A DNA stretch of 64,000 bases from Desulforamulus aeronauticus DSM 10349 (GTDB taxonomy: Bacteria; Bacillota; Desulfotomaculia; Desulfotomaculales; Desulfotomaculaceae): positions 1 to 64,000 of the forward strand of contig NZ_FRAR01000024.1 in assembly GCF_900142375.1 (NCBI RefSeq). The letters are read 5' to 3'. Position 1 is the first letter of the stretch, and each line of letters opens with the position of its first letter. Below are positions 34,039 to 42,865 of the stretch, in pieces. The notes under the pieces are model-generated. The model was not told the origin of the DNA and searched no databases. It saw only the letters and a list, made by a program, of their open reading frames with translations. Made by a program: the position numbers and the translations under genes.

Positions 34039-35037
34039 ATGATAGGTCTAGGAGGTCTATCCTTCCTACTACTGCTCTTCCTGGTAGTCATCTTTATCGT
34101 AGTTTTGTTTAGCTTCATCCCGGTAGGGCTGTGGATTTCAGCCTTAGCTGCGGGAGTGAAGGTCGGTATTATTACTTTGGTAGGTATGCGTTTGCGCCGT
34201 GTACCGCCAGCTACCATTGTCAATGCACTGATTAAAGCTGACAAGGCCGGGTTAAATATTACCGTGGATCAATTGGAAGCCCACTACCTGGCAGGAGGTA
34301 ACGTAGACAGGGTGGTGGATGCCCTTATCGCCGCCGAGCGGGCGAATATTCCTTTAATCTTTGAACGAGCTGCGGCCATTGACCTGGCAGGCCGTAATGT
34401 ACTGGAAGCCGTCCAAATGAGCGTTAACCCCAAGGTTATCGAAACCCCTGTTATCAGTGCTGTAGCCAAGGATGGTATTGAGCTGAAGGCAGTAGCCAGA
34501 GTGACTGTAAGAGCTAACATCGACCGTTTGGTGGGGGGTGCCGGGGAAGAAACCGTTATCGCCAGGGTAGGTGAAGGTGTTGTTACCAGTGTGGGTAGTG
34601 CGGAATCACATAAAATGGTGCTGGAAAATCCCGACAGCATCTCTAAAACCGTATTATCCAAGGGCTTGGATGCTGGAACTGCTTTTGAGATTTTATCGAT
34701 CGATATTGCCGATGTTGACATTGGCCGTAACATCGGTGCCCAATTACAGACAGACCAGGCCGAAGCCGATAAAAATATTGCCCAGGCTAAGGCGGAAGAA
34801 CGCCGGGCTATGGCTGTGGCTCAAGAACAGGAAATGAAGGCCAGAGTACAGGAAATGAGAGCAAAGGTTGTAGAGGCGGAAGCAGAGGTACCCAGGGCTA
34901 TGGCGGAAGCTTTTCGGTCTGGTCGTCTGGGTGTGATGGACTATTACAATATGCAAAACGTGCTAGCCGATACCAAAATGCGGGAAGCCATCTCCAATCC
35001 TAACAGCGGGAAAGAAAAAGAGAAGCATATTGATTAA
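34039..35037 (+). CDS. floA: flotillin-like protein FloA
   Basis: A 332-residue scaffold of functional membrane microdomains. N-terminal hairpin-like hydrophobic region (about 3-45), then a band-7-type domain with [20 protein letters not shown] and [12 protein letters not shown], and an EA-rich coiled coil (about 235-290, [36 protein letters not shown], here cited in parts). The ATG at 34039 is chosen because AAAGGAGG is too close to the ATG at 34033. Normal length. It is flanked by NfeD and an uncharacterised membrane protein. Confidence 0.95.
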   Translation: MIGLGGLSFLLLLFLVVIFIVVLFSFIPVGLWISALAAGVKVGIITLVGMRLRRVPPATIVNALIKADKAGLNITVDQLEAHYLAGGNVDRVVDALIAAERANIPLIFERAAAIDLAGRNVLEAVQMSVNPKVIETPVISAVAKDGIELKAVARVTVRANIDRLVGGAGEETVIARVGEGVVTSVGSAESHKMVLENPDSISKTVLSKGLDAGTAFEILSIDIADVDIGRNIGAQLQTDQAEADKNIAQAKAEERRAMAVAQEQEMKARVQEMRAKVVEAEAEVPRAMAEAFRSGRLGVMDYYNMQNVLADTKMREAISNPNSGKEKEKHID

Positions 35038-35054
35038 AGAGGGAGTGAGGCTAC

Positions 35055-35495
35055 ATGAATAGTCTAATTTTCATGTTTATCCTCTGGGTTATCTTTCGTG
35101 TTTTTAGTGACCGTACCAAAGACAGAAGACAACCGATGCCTACGTCTCCCGCAGAAGAAGCGTCCACTTACCAGCTACCACCAGACCTGAGACGAAAATG
35201 GGGTCCCCCCCTGCCTCAGGAAGAAGTGGAGCCAGCAGAAACAAGTACTCAGCCGAAAAAATACAAGGTTGCTGCAACGGTACCTGCTACTGTTACACCG
35301 ATTAAAAAGATAGAAAAACAGATGCCGGCGGCAAGCGAAGAAGCAATACAGCGGGCAGAGCAGAGCCCCGCCCCTAGTACCTGCCCAGCGGGTATAGGAA
35401 AACTAAACCCGGCTATGCTGCAGCAGGGAATTATTCTGTCAGAAATCTTAGGGCCGCCCATGGCCAAACGACGGAGAAATAGTGTCTTCCATTAA
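35055..35495 (+). CDS. membrane-anchored proline-rich protein of unknown function
   Basis: A 146-residue protein with one N-terminal membrane helix (about 2-16), a long Pro/Ala/Glu-rich disordered linker, and a short conserved-looking C terminus (LNPAMLQQGIILSEILGPPMAKRR). AGGGAGTGAGG precedes the ATG 17 nt after floA. Place and anchor suggest a link to the flotillin module or to the sporulation genes after it. I do not recognise a family. Confidence 0.6.
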   Translation: MNSLIFMFILWVIFRVFSDRTKDRRQPMPTSPAEEASTYQLPPDLRRKWGPPLPQEEVEPAETSTQPKKYKVAATVPATVTPIKKIEKQMPAASEEAIQRAEQSPAPSTCPAGIGKLNPAMLQQGIILSEILGPPMAKRRRNSVFH

Positions 35496-35550
35496 TTAGT
35501 AATTTTCCCTTCCCGGGGTGCATAAAGATATCCCGAGGAGGGGATTTTTT

Positions 35551-35850
35551 ATGTCCTTACGCGATCTGCAGAGAAAATTTAAAAAGCAGTTTTCAGATTT
35601 TTTTGAGATACCCCGTGACATTATGTTGGACTTGCCTAAAATTGTCTTGGTGGGCAATCTGCAAGTATTTATTGAGAACCATCGGGGAATTGTGGAATAC
35701 ACTGTTGAAAAAGTTCGTATTAAGGTGGGCGAAGGAGAAGTTGGTATTACAGGCCATGATTTAATGCTGCGTAATATCAAAATGGATGAAATATGCGTGG
35801 AAGGCCACATTAAATCCCTCTGCTTTTTAGAACCCGGGGAGGTGTGGTAA
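35551..35850 (+). CDS. yqfC: sporulation protein YqfC
   Basis: A 99-residue protein with GAGGAGGGG before the ATG at 35551 (an upstream ATG lacks a site). Features are the LPKIVLVGNLQVFIENHRGI segment and GEVGITGHDLMLRNI, typical of YqfC, a small beta-rich protein made in sporulation, whose YabP-like fold is shared with spore envelope proteins. It is directly joined to yqfD. Confidence 0.9.
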   Translation: MSLRDLQRKFKKQFSDFFEIPRDIMLDLPKIVLVGNLQVFIENHRGIVEYTVEKVRIKVGEGEVGITGHDLMLRNIKMDEICVEGHIKSLCFLEPGEVW

Positions 35851-37119
35851 ATGGTTCTGTTAAGGTTATTTTCCTTTTTATTAGGACATGTTTCTTTGGT
35901 AGTGAGGGGCGAATTTCTGGAGAAGTTTGTCAACTTAGCAGCTAGCCGGGGCATTTATTTATGGGACATTACCCGCTTAGAAAATGACAAGGTTCGGGTA
36001 AAGGTACGTATTTCTGATGTTCGTCCTTTACGGCATATTGCCAGGGCCACCCAAAGTTCCTTCAAGGTAAGGGAACGTCGGGGTATGCCCTTTATGATCA
36101 ATCGGCTCAAAAAACGTAAGCTGCTGGCCATTGGGGGAATTGCCTTTTTAATAACCCTTTATTTCCTATCCTCCTTTGTCTGGTTCATTGGTGTTACAGG
36201 GAACGATAAACTATCCGACGAGCAGATTAAGAAAATTGCTGCTCAGGCTGGCCTACGACCGGGCGTTGCAAAATGGGAATTAGAGCCGAAAGAGATAGAA
36301 AAAATTATTCGAGAGCAACTTCCCTCCGTAGCCTGGGCAGGGGTCTATATAAAGGGTACCCATGTGATCATTGAGATCGCAGAAAGAAAATTGGTGCAGG
36401 AAGAACCGCATAAGGGGCCTGCCCATCTGGTGGCCGGCAAGGCCGGACTTATTAAAGAAGTGTTGGTATTAAACGGACAAGCAAAAGTAAAAGAAGGGGA
36501 AACTGTGCTGCCTGGTAGTATCTTAATTAGTGGTGAGATTTTACAAGAAGTTAAACCGGAAGCAAGCAACCAGCCGTTGCCGGAAGGTCAGGAACCATCG
36601 GCACCCCAATACGTCAGCCATTTTGTCCAAGCCAAAGGGATTGTCAGAGCCAGGGTTTGGTATGAAGGCTATGGGGAATGTCGTCTGGCAGAAACTGTAG
36701 AAAAACGAACAGGGCAAGAAAAAATATCCTTTTGTATTAAATTTAGGGGTAAGGAAATAATCATATCAGGACCTAAAGAGTCGCCGTATCAACACTATGA
36801 AGTTAAGAAGATCGTTAAAAGCCTGCCCCAATGGAGGAATATTGGAATTCCCGTCGAAGTTACAACAGTGCACTACCTTGAAAAGGTTGTATCTCGTCTT
36901 AACCATGGTTTGACAGGTGCCAAACAAATCGCAGAACAGAAGGCAATGGCGGAGATCAGTGCCAAGTTGCCCAAGGATGCTAAAATAGTGGAACGCCGCT
37001 TGGAAGTGGTCGACACAGGGCAGCACGAAGACCTTGTCAGAGTAAAAGCTTTTGTGGAAACCATAGAGGATATTGGTGTAATCAAACCGCTCAAGACACA
37101 TGAGGAGGCTAGGGATTGA
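35851..37119 (+). CDS. yqfD: sporulation protein YqfD
   Basis: A 422-residue protein starting with ATG behind GGGGAGG, one base after yqfC. One membrane helix lies near residues 90-110 (LLAIGGIAFLITLYFLSSFVWF region); the extracellular part has VTGNDKLSDEQI and AWAGVYIKGTHVIIEIAER. YqfD is a sporulation-specific membrane protein in the yqfC-yqfD-phoH order; its biochemical role is not known. Its end overlaps phoH by 4 nt. Confidence 0.92.
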   Translation: MVLLRLFSFLLGHVSLVVRGEFLEKFVNLAASRGIYLWDITRLENDKVRVKVRISDVRPLRHIARATQSSFKVRERRGMPFMINRLKKRKLLAIGGIAFLITLYFLSSFVWFIGVTGNDKLSDEQIKKIAAQAGLRPGVAKWELEPKEIEKIIREQLPSVAWAGVYIKGTHVIIEIAERKLVQEEPHKGPAHLVAGKAGLIKEVLVLNGQAKVKEGETVLPGSILISGEILQEVKPEASNQPLPEGQEPSAPQYVSHFVQAKGIVRARVWYEGYGECRLAETVEKRTGQEKISFCIKFRGKEIIISGPKESPYQHYEVKKIVKSLPQWRNIGIPVEVTTVHYLEKVVSRLNHGLTGAKQIAEQKAMAEISAKLPKDAKIVERRLEVVDTGQHEDLVRVKAFVETIEDIGVIKPLKTHEEARD

Positions 37120-38078
37120 CCGACAAAATGGAGCTAAAGGTGATCATTGATGACAATGAAGCCGCAGCGGAAATTTTAGGTAAACAAGATGAACATATTA
37201 ATTTAATTGAGCAAAGTCTAGGCATACGTGTGGTGGCCAGAGGAGAAGAACTGGTTTTGCAGGGTTCCGTCGAACAGGTAGAGCAAGGCAAAGAAGTTTT
37301 TTCTCAACTGCTGGAATACTATCAATCCGGTAACCATATTGGTCGACATGAAATTAATTATGTGCTGCGAGCAGTGAAGGCAGGAGTTAAACAAGCCTTA
37401 AGCAGTCTGGCCAAGGATGTGGTCATGGTTACTGCTAGGGGGAAACAAATTAAGCCCAAGACTTTGGGTCAAAAGGATTATATTCGAAATATTAAGAACC
37501 ATGATGTTGTCTTTGCCATTGGTCCCGCTGGTAGTGGTAAAACCTATCTAGCGGTGGCCATGGCTGTTAATGCCTTGCGCAAAAAAGAGGTTAATCGGCT
37601 AATTCTTACTCGACCGGCAGTGGAGGCAGGGGAAAAATTGGGCTTTTTGCCCGGCGACTTGCAGGAAAAAATTGATCCTTACTTGAGACCGCTTTACGAT
37701 AGCCTGTATGATATTTTAGGGTTAGACCACACACAAAAGTACTTGGAAAGAAATATCATCGAAATTGCCCCCTTAGCCTATATGCGGGGAAGAACATTGG
37801 AAGATGCATTTATTATTTTAGATGAAGCCCAGAACACAACCCCGGAGCAGATGAAAATGTTTTTGACTCGCCTGGGATTTGGTTCTAAGGCTATCATTAC
37901 AGGTGATATTACCCAAATTGACCTGCCTAAGGGCCAGAATTCCGGCTTGGTGGATGCCAAGGGAGTTTTGCAGGGGGTTAAGGGCATTGCTTTCCAATGG
38001 ATGACTGGCGCAGATATTGTACGACATCCCCTGGTGATGGAAATTATCCGTGCTTACGAACAACAGGCTGAACAGTAG
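37116..38078 (+). CDS. phoH: PhoH-family ATPase
   Basis: A 320-residue P-loop protein. The N-terminal KH-like part (about 1-80) is followed by Walker A GPAGSGKTYLAV near 128-139 and Walker B FIILDEAQNTTPEQM near 229-243, then TRLGFGSKAIITGDITQIDLP. It starts at TTG behind GAGGAGG, overlapping yqfD. PhoH proteins are thought to act on RNA, often with YbeY, encoded two genes on. Confidence 0.95.
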   Translation: MTDKMELKVIIDDNEAAAEILGKQDEHINLIEQSLGIRVVARGEELVLQGSVEQVEQGKEVFSQLLEYYQSGNHIGRHEINYVLRAVKAGVKQALSSLAKDVVMVTARGKQIKPKTLGQKDYIRNIKNHDVVFAIGPAGSGKTYLAVAMAVNALRKKEVNRLILTRPAVEAGEKLGFLPGDLQEKIDPYLRPLYDSLYDILGLDHTQKYLERNIIEIAPLAYMRGRTLEDAFIILDEAQNTTPEQMKMFLTRLGFGSKAIITGDITQIDLPKGQNSGLVDAKGVLQGVKGIAFQWMTGADIVRHPLVMEIIRAYEQQAEQ

Positions 38079-38080
38079 GA

Positions 38081-38180
38081 TAGGCCTCTCGGCATATCAG
38101 AAGTACAAACTTTCCGATATGCGTAAGGGCAAACTAGGTTGCCGCCGACGTCTAAAGACTCGGCATACCTGGAAGGCCTA
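38081..38180 (+). other. 100-nt multi-hairpin element before pgpH (possible structured RNA)
   Basis: Outer stem TAGGCCT (38081-38087) with AGGCCTA (38174-38180) encloses three hairpins: GCATATC/GATATGC (38092-38122, with an inner GAAGT/ACTTTC pairing), GGCAA/TTGCC (38128-38143), and GCCGA/TCGGC with inner GTC-TAAA-GAC (38144-38164). A further hairpin GCCAA/TTGGC (38186-38206) lies just ahead of the GGGGAG ribosome binding site. The layout resembles a cloverleaf but has no tRNA T-arm sequence, and I cannot match it to a known riboswitch. It could be a cis-acting RNA or a small mobile repeat. Confidence 0.5.
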
Positions 38181-38222
38181 AACAAGCCAAGTTTTTCTAA
38201 GTTGGCCGGGGAGTGATAAAAA

Positions 38223-40382
38223 ATGGTTTCAATACGACAAGTAGGCGGAGGCCTGGCAAAGGGTTTTAAATACCTATATAAAAATGAAAATTTTCGTCGC
38301 TATCTAGCTGCGTTGTTGTTTTTTGCCCTCATTACCCTATTGGTTTCCTTTGAGTTTGTACCAGAAAAAGTAAATTTGCAGTTGGGACAAATATCGTCTT
38401 CCACCATCTATGCACCTCGGGCGGTGTCGTACACCGATCAGACTAAAACCACCGAAGAACGGCGCAAGGCGATGGAAAAGGTACCGAGGGTACCCGAAAT
38501 CAATCAAGATGTATCTACGGTAGTTCGCCAGGATGTTAATGAGGTACTCAAGGAAATTAAAACTGTGCAGGCAGATACCGAAAGTGAACCTGCAGCTAAG
38601 GTAGCTAAACTAAGAGCGATTATCCCTTTTAGTCTGCCGGAATCAATTCTCACAGAACTGGCCCAGAGTAATCCTACCAATACCGACCAGTTGGCGGCGG
38701 GTGTTGTTGGTGTACTTACAGAGTTTTTGGATCGGGGAGAAGGTATTAGTGCGGAGCAATTAGCAGAGGTAAAAGAAAAGGCTGCTACCCGTATTGCAGA
38801 CAGACAATTTGCCGAGCCCTATCGAATTCTTGGGCAGGGTTTGGTAAAACATTTTCTACGTGCCAATGCTTTTTTTGATAATGAGAAATATCATTTGCTG
38901 CAGCAGGAAGCGGCTGAAGGTGTACCCGCTGTACGAGTGAATATTCAATATCGGGAACGTATTATTACCCAAGGCGATGTGGTTACCGAAGAACACATTG
39001 CCAAACTCCAGGCATTAGGGTTATCCAGGCCCCAGCAAACCTTTACCACGTTATTTGGGACCGGGTTGTTGGTAGCCCTGTTAATGACGGTGGTACTGCT
39101 GTATACCTATATTCACCATAAGGACATCTATCGCAATGACAGTTACCTTAATTTAATTGCTATTGTTGTGCTGATTACCCTGGTGGTATCCCGAGCAGTG
39201 ATGGCAATCAATATCAGTAAATGGCCCGAATTTGGCTCTTTAATTGGTTTCTTAGCTCCAGTGGCAGCAACCGGCATGTTAATTACCATTCTATTGGAAT
39301 CCCGGTTGGCACTGCTGGTGGTGATGAACCTGGCCCTGCTACTGGGAGTAATGTCCGGCAATCAGTTTCATTTTGGGTTGGTAGGATTTGTTGGCGGCGT
39401 CAGCGGTGTCTACAGTGTTTCCAAGCTCAGTCAGCGTGGGGACCTAGTACGGGCCGGTATTTATGTGGGAGCGGCTAACGTTATTATTATCGCCATTGTA
39501 GGGCTAATAGCGGGTACTCCCTGGTATTTGCTTATTACCTCTGCCCTGGGCTTAGGCATTGCAAATGGGTTGTTGTCTTCCATTCTTACCAACGGAGCGT
39601 TGCCTTATCTGGAAACCAGTTTCGGCATTACTTCTACCGTTAGACTTCTGGAGCTTTCTAATCCCAATAATCCGTTATTGAAGAAGCTGTTAACAGAGGC
39701 CCCCGGTACTTACCACCACAGCATTCTGGTGGGTAACTTAGCAGAAGCGGCTGCGGAAAGTGTAGGAGCGGAACCTCTGGTGGTGCGAGTGGGGGCCTAT
39801 TATCATGACGTTGGTAAAATTAAGCGGCCCTACTTCTTTATTGAAAACCAATTAGGGGGAGATAATCCCCATGATAAAATAGCACCTTCCCTGAGTACGC
39901 TAATTCTTACTTCACACGTTAAGGATGGCGTAGAACTGGCTAAAGAGAATAAACTGCCGCAACCTGTTATCGATATTATTGAGCAGCATCATGGCAAGAG
40001 TTTGGTGAGCTTTTTCTATCATAAAGCGTTGGAAGGTGACCGCAGCGAGTCGGTCAATGAAGAGGATTTTCGTTATGAAGGCCCAAAGCCCCAAACAAAA
40101 GAAGCGGCCATCGTTATGCTGGCCGACAATATCGAAGCAGCAGTGCGTTCCTTACAAAATCCCACAGCTGGTAGGGTGGAGGGATTGGTCCGGAAAATTA
40201 TTAAGGATCGACTAATGGATGGCCAACTTGATGAGTGCAATTTAACCCTAAAGGATTTGGATGCCATTGCTAGCAGTTTTGTCCGAGTCCTGTCAGGGAT
40301 TTTCCATAACCGAATTGAATATCCTGATATGAAACAGGAGATGGAAAGGAGAAAAACTCCGCATGGCGGTTCTCGTAAGTAA
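38223..40382 (+). CDS. pgpH: 7TM-HD cyclic-di-AMP phosphodiesterase PgpH
   Basis: A 719-residue membrane enzyme. One N-terminal helix (about 23-42), a large extracellular 7TMR-HDED domain (about 50-280), seven membrane helices (about 285-480) and the cytoplasmic HD domain with HHSILVGNLAE, YYHDVGKI, NPHDKIAPSLSTLILTSHV and EQHHG (about 500-600). PgpH hydrolyses c-di-AMP, which governs osmolyte and potassium balance. The ATG has GGGGAG 7 nt ahead. The long leader with the multi-hairpin element hints at post-transcriptional control. It overlaps ybeY by 20 nt. Confidence 0.95.
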   Translation: MVSIRQVGGGLAKGFKYLYKNENFRRYLAALLFFALITLLVSFEFVPEKVNLQLGQISSSTIYAPRAVSYTDQTKTTEERRKAMEKVPRVPEINQDVSTVVRQDVNEVLKEIKTVQADTESEPAAKVAKLRAIIPFSLPESILTELAQSNPTNTDQLAAGVVGVLTEFLDRGEGISAEQLAEVKEKAATRIADRQFAEPYRILGQGLVKHFLRANAFFDNEKYHLLQQEAAEGVPAVRVNIQYRERIITQGDVVTEEHIAKLQALGLSRPQQTFTTLFGTGLLVALLMTVVLLYTYIHHKDIYRNDSYLNLIAIVVLITLVVSRAVMAINISKWPEFGSLIGFLAPVAATGMLITILLESRLALLVVMNLALLLGVMSGNQFHFGLVGFVGGVSGVYSVSKLSQRGDLVRAGIYVGAANVIIIAIVGLIAGTPWYLLITSALGLGIANGLLSSILTNGALPYLETSFGITSTVRLLELSNPNNPLLKKLLTEAPGTYHHSILVGNLAEAAAESVGAEPLVVRVGAYYHDVGKIKRPYFFIENQLGGDNPHDKIAPSLSTLILTSHVKDGVELAKENKLPQPVIDIIEQHHGKSLVSFFYHKALEGDRSESVNEEDFRYEGPKPQTKEAAIVMLADNIEAAVRSLQNPTAGRVEGLVRKIIKDRLMDGQLDECNLTLKDLDAIASSFVRVLSGIFHNRIEYPDMKQEMERRKTPHGGSRK

Positions 40383-40824
40383 TCTACAAGAAGAAATAAC
40401 AGTGGACGAGCAGTTAATTAAAATAGTAGAAGATGTCGTTACAGAGAGCATAAAATCCGAAGGATACTCTTCAGAAGCTGAGGTTAGTCTAATCTTCGTG
40501 GATGACGATTATATTCAAAGTTTAAATGCGGAATACCGGGGCTTGGACAAACCTACGGATGTTTTATCCTTTGCTTTAAATGAAGGAGAAGAAATGCCCG
40601 AGGAAGAAGAGGCAGAGGATCTGCTAGGGGATATCGTAATTTCTCTGCCCACCGCCCGCCGTCAGGCTGAAGAATATGCTCACAGTTTCCAACGGGAAGT
40701 GGCCTATCTAACTGCCCATGGTTCCCTCCATCTCCTTGGCTATGACCATCAGACTGATGAAGACCGGCAGGTTATGCGGGAGAAGGAAGAGGGGATTCTA
40801 GGTAGGTTGGGGATTACTAGGTAA
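40363..40824 (+). CDS. ybeY: endoribonuclease YbeY
   Basis: A 153-residue zinc metalloenzyme for 16S rRNA 3' processing and ribosome quality control. The metal motif HGSLHLLGYDH lies near 126-136 and NAEYRGLDKPTDVLSFAL near 47-64. Its start is inside the pgpH end, with AAAGGAG 11 nt ahead. An acidic insertion (EGEEMPEEEEAEDL) precedes the catalytic half, which is common. Confidence 0.96.
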   Translation: MAVLVSNLQEEITVDEQLIKIVEDVVTESIKSEGYSSEAEVSLIFVDDDYIQSLNAEYRGLDKPTDVLSFALNEGEEMPEEEEAEDLLGDIVISLPTARRQAEEYAHSFQREVAYLTAHGSLHLLGYDHQTDEDRQVMREKEEGILGRLGITR

Positions 40825-40934
40825 GACACAGAACCTAGCTATTAGCTTTAGACCTTAGGCTATATGCCATAGGCTTGTCCATCATAGCTCGATGACGTAC
40901 GGTTATAGCCAATTCATCCCGAAAGGTTACCTAA

Positions 40935-41294
40935 ATGATGAAAGGTTTACTCAAAAGCTTTACCTTTGCCTTGGCAGGAATCTGGTACGTGGTTCGAACC
41001 CAGAAAAATATGAAGGTTCACTTCACTGCGGCACTGCTAGCAGTGGTGGTGAGCCTTTTTTTGTGTTTATCCCCTTTAGAATGGGGATTGGTCTTCTCTG
41101 CCATTTTTATGGTACTATTGACAGAGTGTATCAATACAGCCATCGAAGCAGTGGTGGATTTAATTTCACCCAAGTTTCACCCCCTAGCTAAAATAGCTAA
41201 AGACTGTGCCGCTGGAGCAGTACTCCTGGCGGCGGTATATTCGTTGGCAGTGGCAGGATTGGTCCTGTTGCCGAAAGTGTGGGGGAGGATGTAA
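40935..41294 (+). CDS. dgkA: undecaprenol/diacylglycerol kinase
   Basis: A 119-residue integral membrane kinase with three to four helices. The motif LTECINTAIEAVVDLISPKFHPLAKIAKD (given here as INTAIEAVVDL near 64-74 and KIAKDCAAGAVLL near 83-95) marks the family, and an RTQKNMKVHF segment lies near 22-31. In Firmicutes it phosphorylates undecaprenol for cell-wall lipid recycling. GAAAGG is ahead. The 110-nt gap before it contains degenerate AGC/TAGC inverted repeats. Confidence 0.93.
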   Translation: MMKGLLKSFTFALAGIWYVVRTQKNMKVHFTAALLAVVVSLFLCLSPLEWGLVFSAIFMVLLTECINTAIEAVVDLISPKFHPLAKIAKDCAAGAVLLAAVYSLAVAGLVLLPKVWGRM

Positions 41295-41350
41295 AAATGG
41301 CCTAAGGCAGGCCCCAAAGTACTACCCTCAAGTTGAAGGAGGTTGTTTAA

Positions 41351-41755
41351 ATGACCATATCTACGGAGAAACTCATAGAGATAGCCCAGGAAGCCAGAGA
41401 AAGGGCTTATGTACCCTATTCTAAATTTAAGGTTGGAGCGGCTCTTTTAACGAAAGAAGGAAAAGTTTTCTCCGGGTGCAATGTAGAAAATGCATCCTAT
41501 GGACTTACCTGTTGTGCTGAACGTACTGCCATTTTTAAAGCTGTTTCGGAAGGGTATCAAAATTTTGCTGCCATTGCTGTCATCGCCGATGTACCCACCC
41601 TATGCAGTCCCTGTGGTGCCTGCCGTCAAGTTTTAGCCGAATTCGGCGGACAGATAAAAGTTCACATGGCAAATCTCAAAGGCGATTATGTAAGTAAAAC
41701 TGTGGAAGAATTACTACCAGGTTTCTTTGCAGCGGGGGATATGGAGGAAAGATAG
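41351..41755 (+). CDS. cdd: cytidine deaminase
   Basis: A 134-residue tetrameric zinc enzyme that turns cytidine into uridine. Motifs are VPYSKFKVGAAL near 19-30, NVENASYGLTCCAERTA (zinc Cys and catalytic Glu, about 44-58) and PCGACRQVLAEF near 88-99. AAGGAGG lies ahead. cdd next to dgkA and era is the usual Firmicute order. Confidence 0.97.
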   Translation: MTISTEKLIEIAQEARERAYVPYSKFKVGAALLTKEGKVFSGCNVENASYGLTCCAERTAIFKAVSEGYQNFAAIAVIADVPTLCSPCGACRQVLAEFGGQIKVHMANLKGDYVSKTVEELLPGFFAAGDMEER

Positions 41756-41890
41756 CCCTTGAACATTGGCCTTTTAGGGTTTTTAATCATGATGTAGTCA
41801 TAAATACTAAATTTTTGATGTTATGCTAAAGCTTCACAACAGACAGTAATAGGCCAAAGCCTAGAATTTATTGCAGGAGGTTCATCATAT

Positions 41891-42799
41891 ATGCATACCA
41901 CCCCCGAAAATTTCCGCTCCGGTTTCGTTGCCCTGGTGGGTCGACCCAATGTTGGCAAGTCTACCTTACTCAATAAACTGGTGGGTCAAAAGGTGGCCAT
42001 TATGTCGGACAAGCCACAGACCACTCGGCATAAAATTCATTCGGTTCTCAGTAGAAACGATGCCCAAATTGTTTTCCTGGATACACCGGGTATTCATAAA
42101 CCCAGACATAAATTAGGAGAGCATATGGTAGACGTGGCTCTGGGTGCTCTTAAAGAAGTGGATGTTGTATTGTTCCTGGTGGAAGCAACCGACCCGCCGG
42201 GCGCCGGAGACCAATATATTACAGAACAGATGAAAGAGATTAAAACGCCGGTATTTCTTCTAATTAATAAAATTGATTTGATTAAGAAAGAAGAAGTTTT
42301 GGAGAGAATTCTTAGCTATAAAGATTTGCTGCCCTTTGCTGAGGTGATTCCGGTTTCTGCTCTGTCAGGGGATAATGTGGAGCGACTGACGGATACTATT
42401 ATTAAGTATCTACCCGAAGGTCCCCAGTACTATCCAGCAGATATGATTACTGACCGCCCTGAACGCTTCATCATGGCCGAAATCATCCGGGAAAAGGTGC
42501 TGCACCTGACCAGTGAAGAGATACCTCATTCTGTAGCTGTGGTGGTGGAACAGGTCAAAGAGCGTAACAATGGCCTGGTGGCCGTCAATGCCGTGATATT
42601 TACCGAAAGAGACTCGCAAAAGGCCATTTTAATTGGTAAGGGCGGTAACATGCTAAAAGAAGTAGGGCGTCGAGCTAGGGAAGAAATCGAAAATTTACTT
42701 GGCTCCAAGGTCTATCTGGAACTTTGGGTTAAGGTTAAAAAGGATTGGCGCAACAAAATAAATGATATTCGTAATTTTGGCTTTACCGAAGAAGAGTAG
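41891..42799 (+). CDS. era: GTPase Era, 30S assembly factor
   Basis: A 302-residue GTPase with GRPNVGKS (17-24), DTPGIH (64-69) and NKID (126-129), and a C-terminal KH domain containing ILIGKGGNMLKEVGRRAR near 246-263. It binds the 3' end of 16S rRNA. GCAGGAGG precedes the ATG. The 135-nt gap before it shows nothing notable. Confidence 0.98.
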   Translation: MHTTPENFRSGFVALVGRPNVGKSTLLNKLVGQKVAIMSDKPQTTRHKIHSVLSRNDAQIVFLDTPGIHKPRHKLGEHMVDVALGALKEVDVVLFLVEATDPPGAGDQYITEQMKEIKTPVFLLINKIDLIKKEEVLERILSYKDLLPFAEVIPVSALSGDNVERLTDTIIKYLPEGPQYYPADMITDRPERFIMAEIIREKVLHLTSEEIPHSVAVVVEQVKERNNGLVAVNAVIFTERDSQKAILIGKGGNMLKEVGRRAREEIENLLGSKVYLELWVKVKKDWRNKINDIRNFGFTEEE

Positions 42800-42865
42800 A
42801 CGGGGGTATTAGCGATCAAAGAATGCATTAACCAGCTTAATGAGATCAAACTACGGCAATGTCTG

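Noticed and set aside
38081-38180. tRNA gene at the cloverleaf-like element
   Set aside because: No GGTTCGAATCC-type T arm and no plausible anticodon arm; stem sizes do not fit.
38079-38222. c-di-AMP (ydaO) or c-di-GMP (GEMM) riboswitch before pgpH
   Set aside because: Only short pieces such as AGGGCAAAC and GGCCTAAAC recall GEMM; the conserved order of either aptamer is not present.
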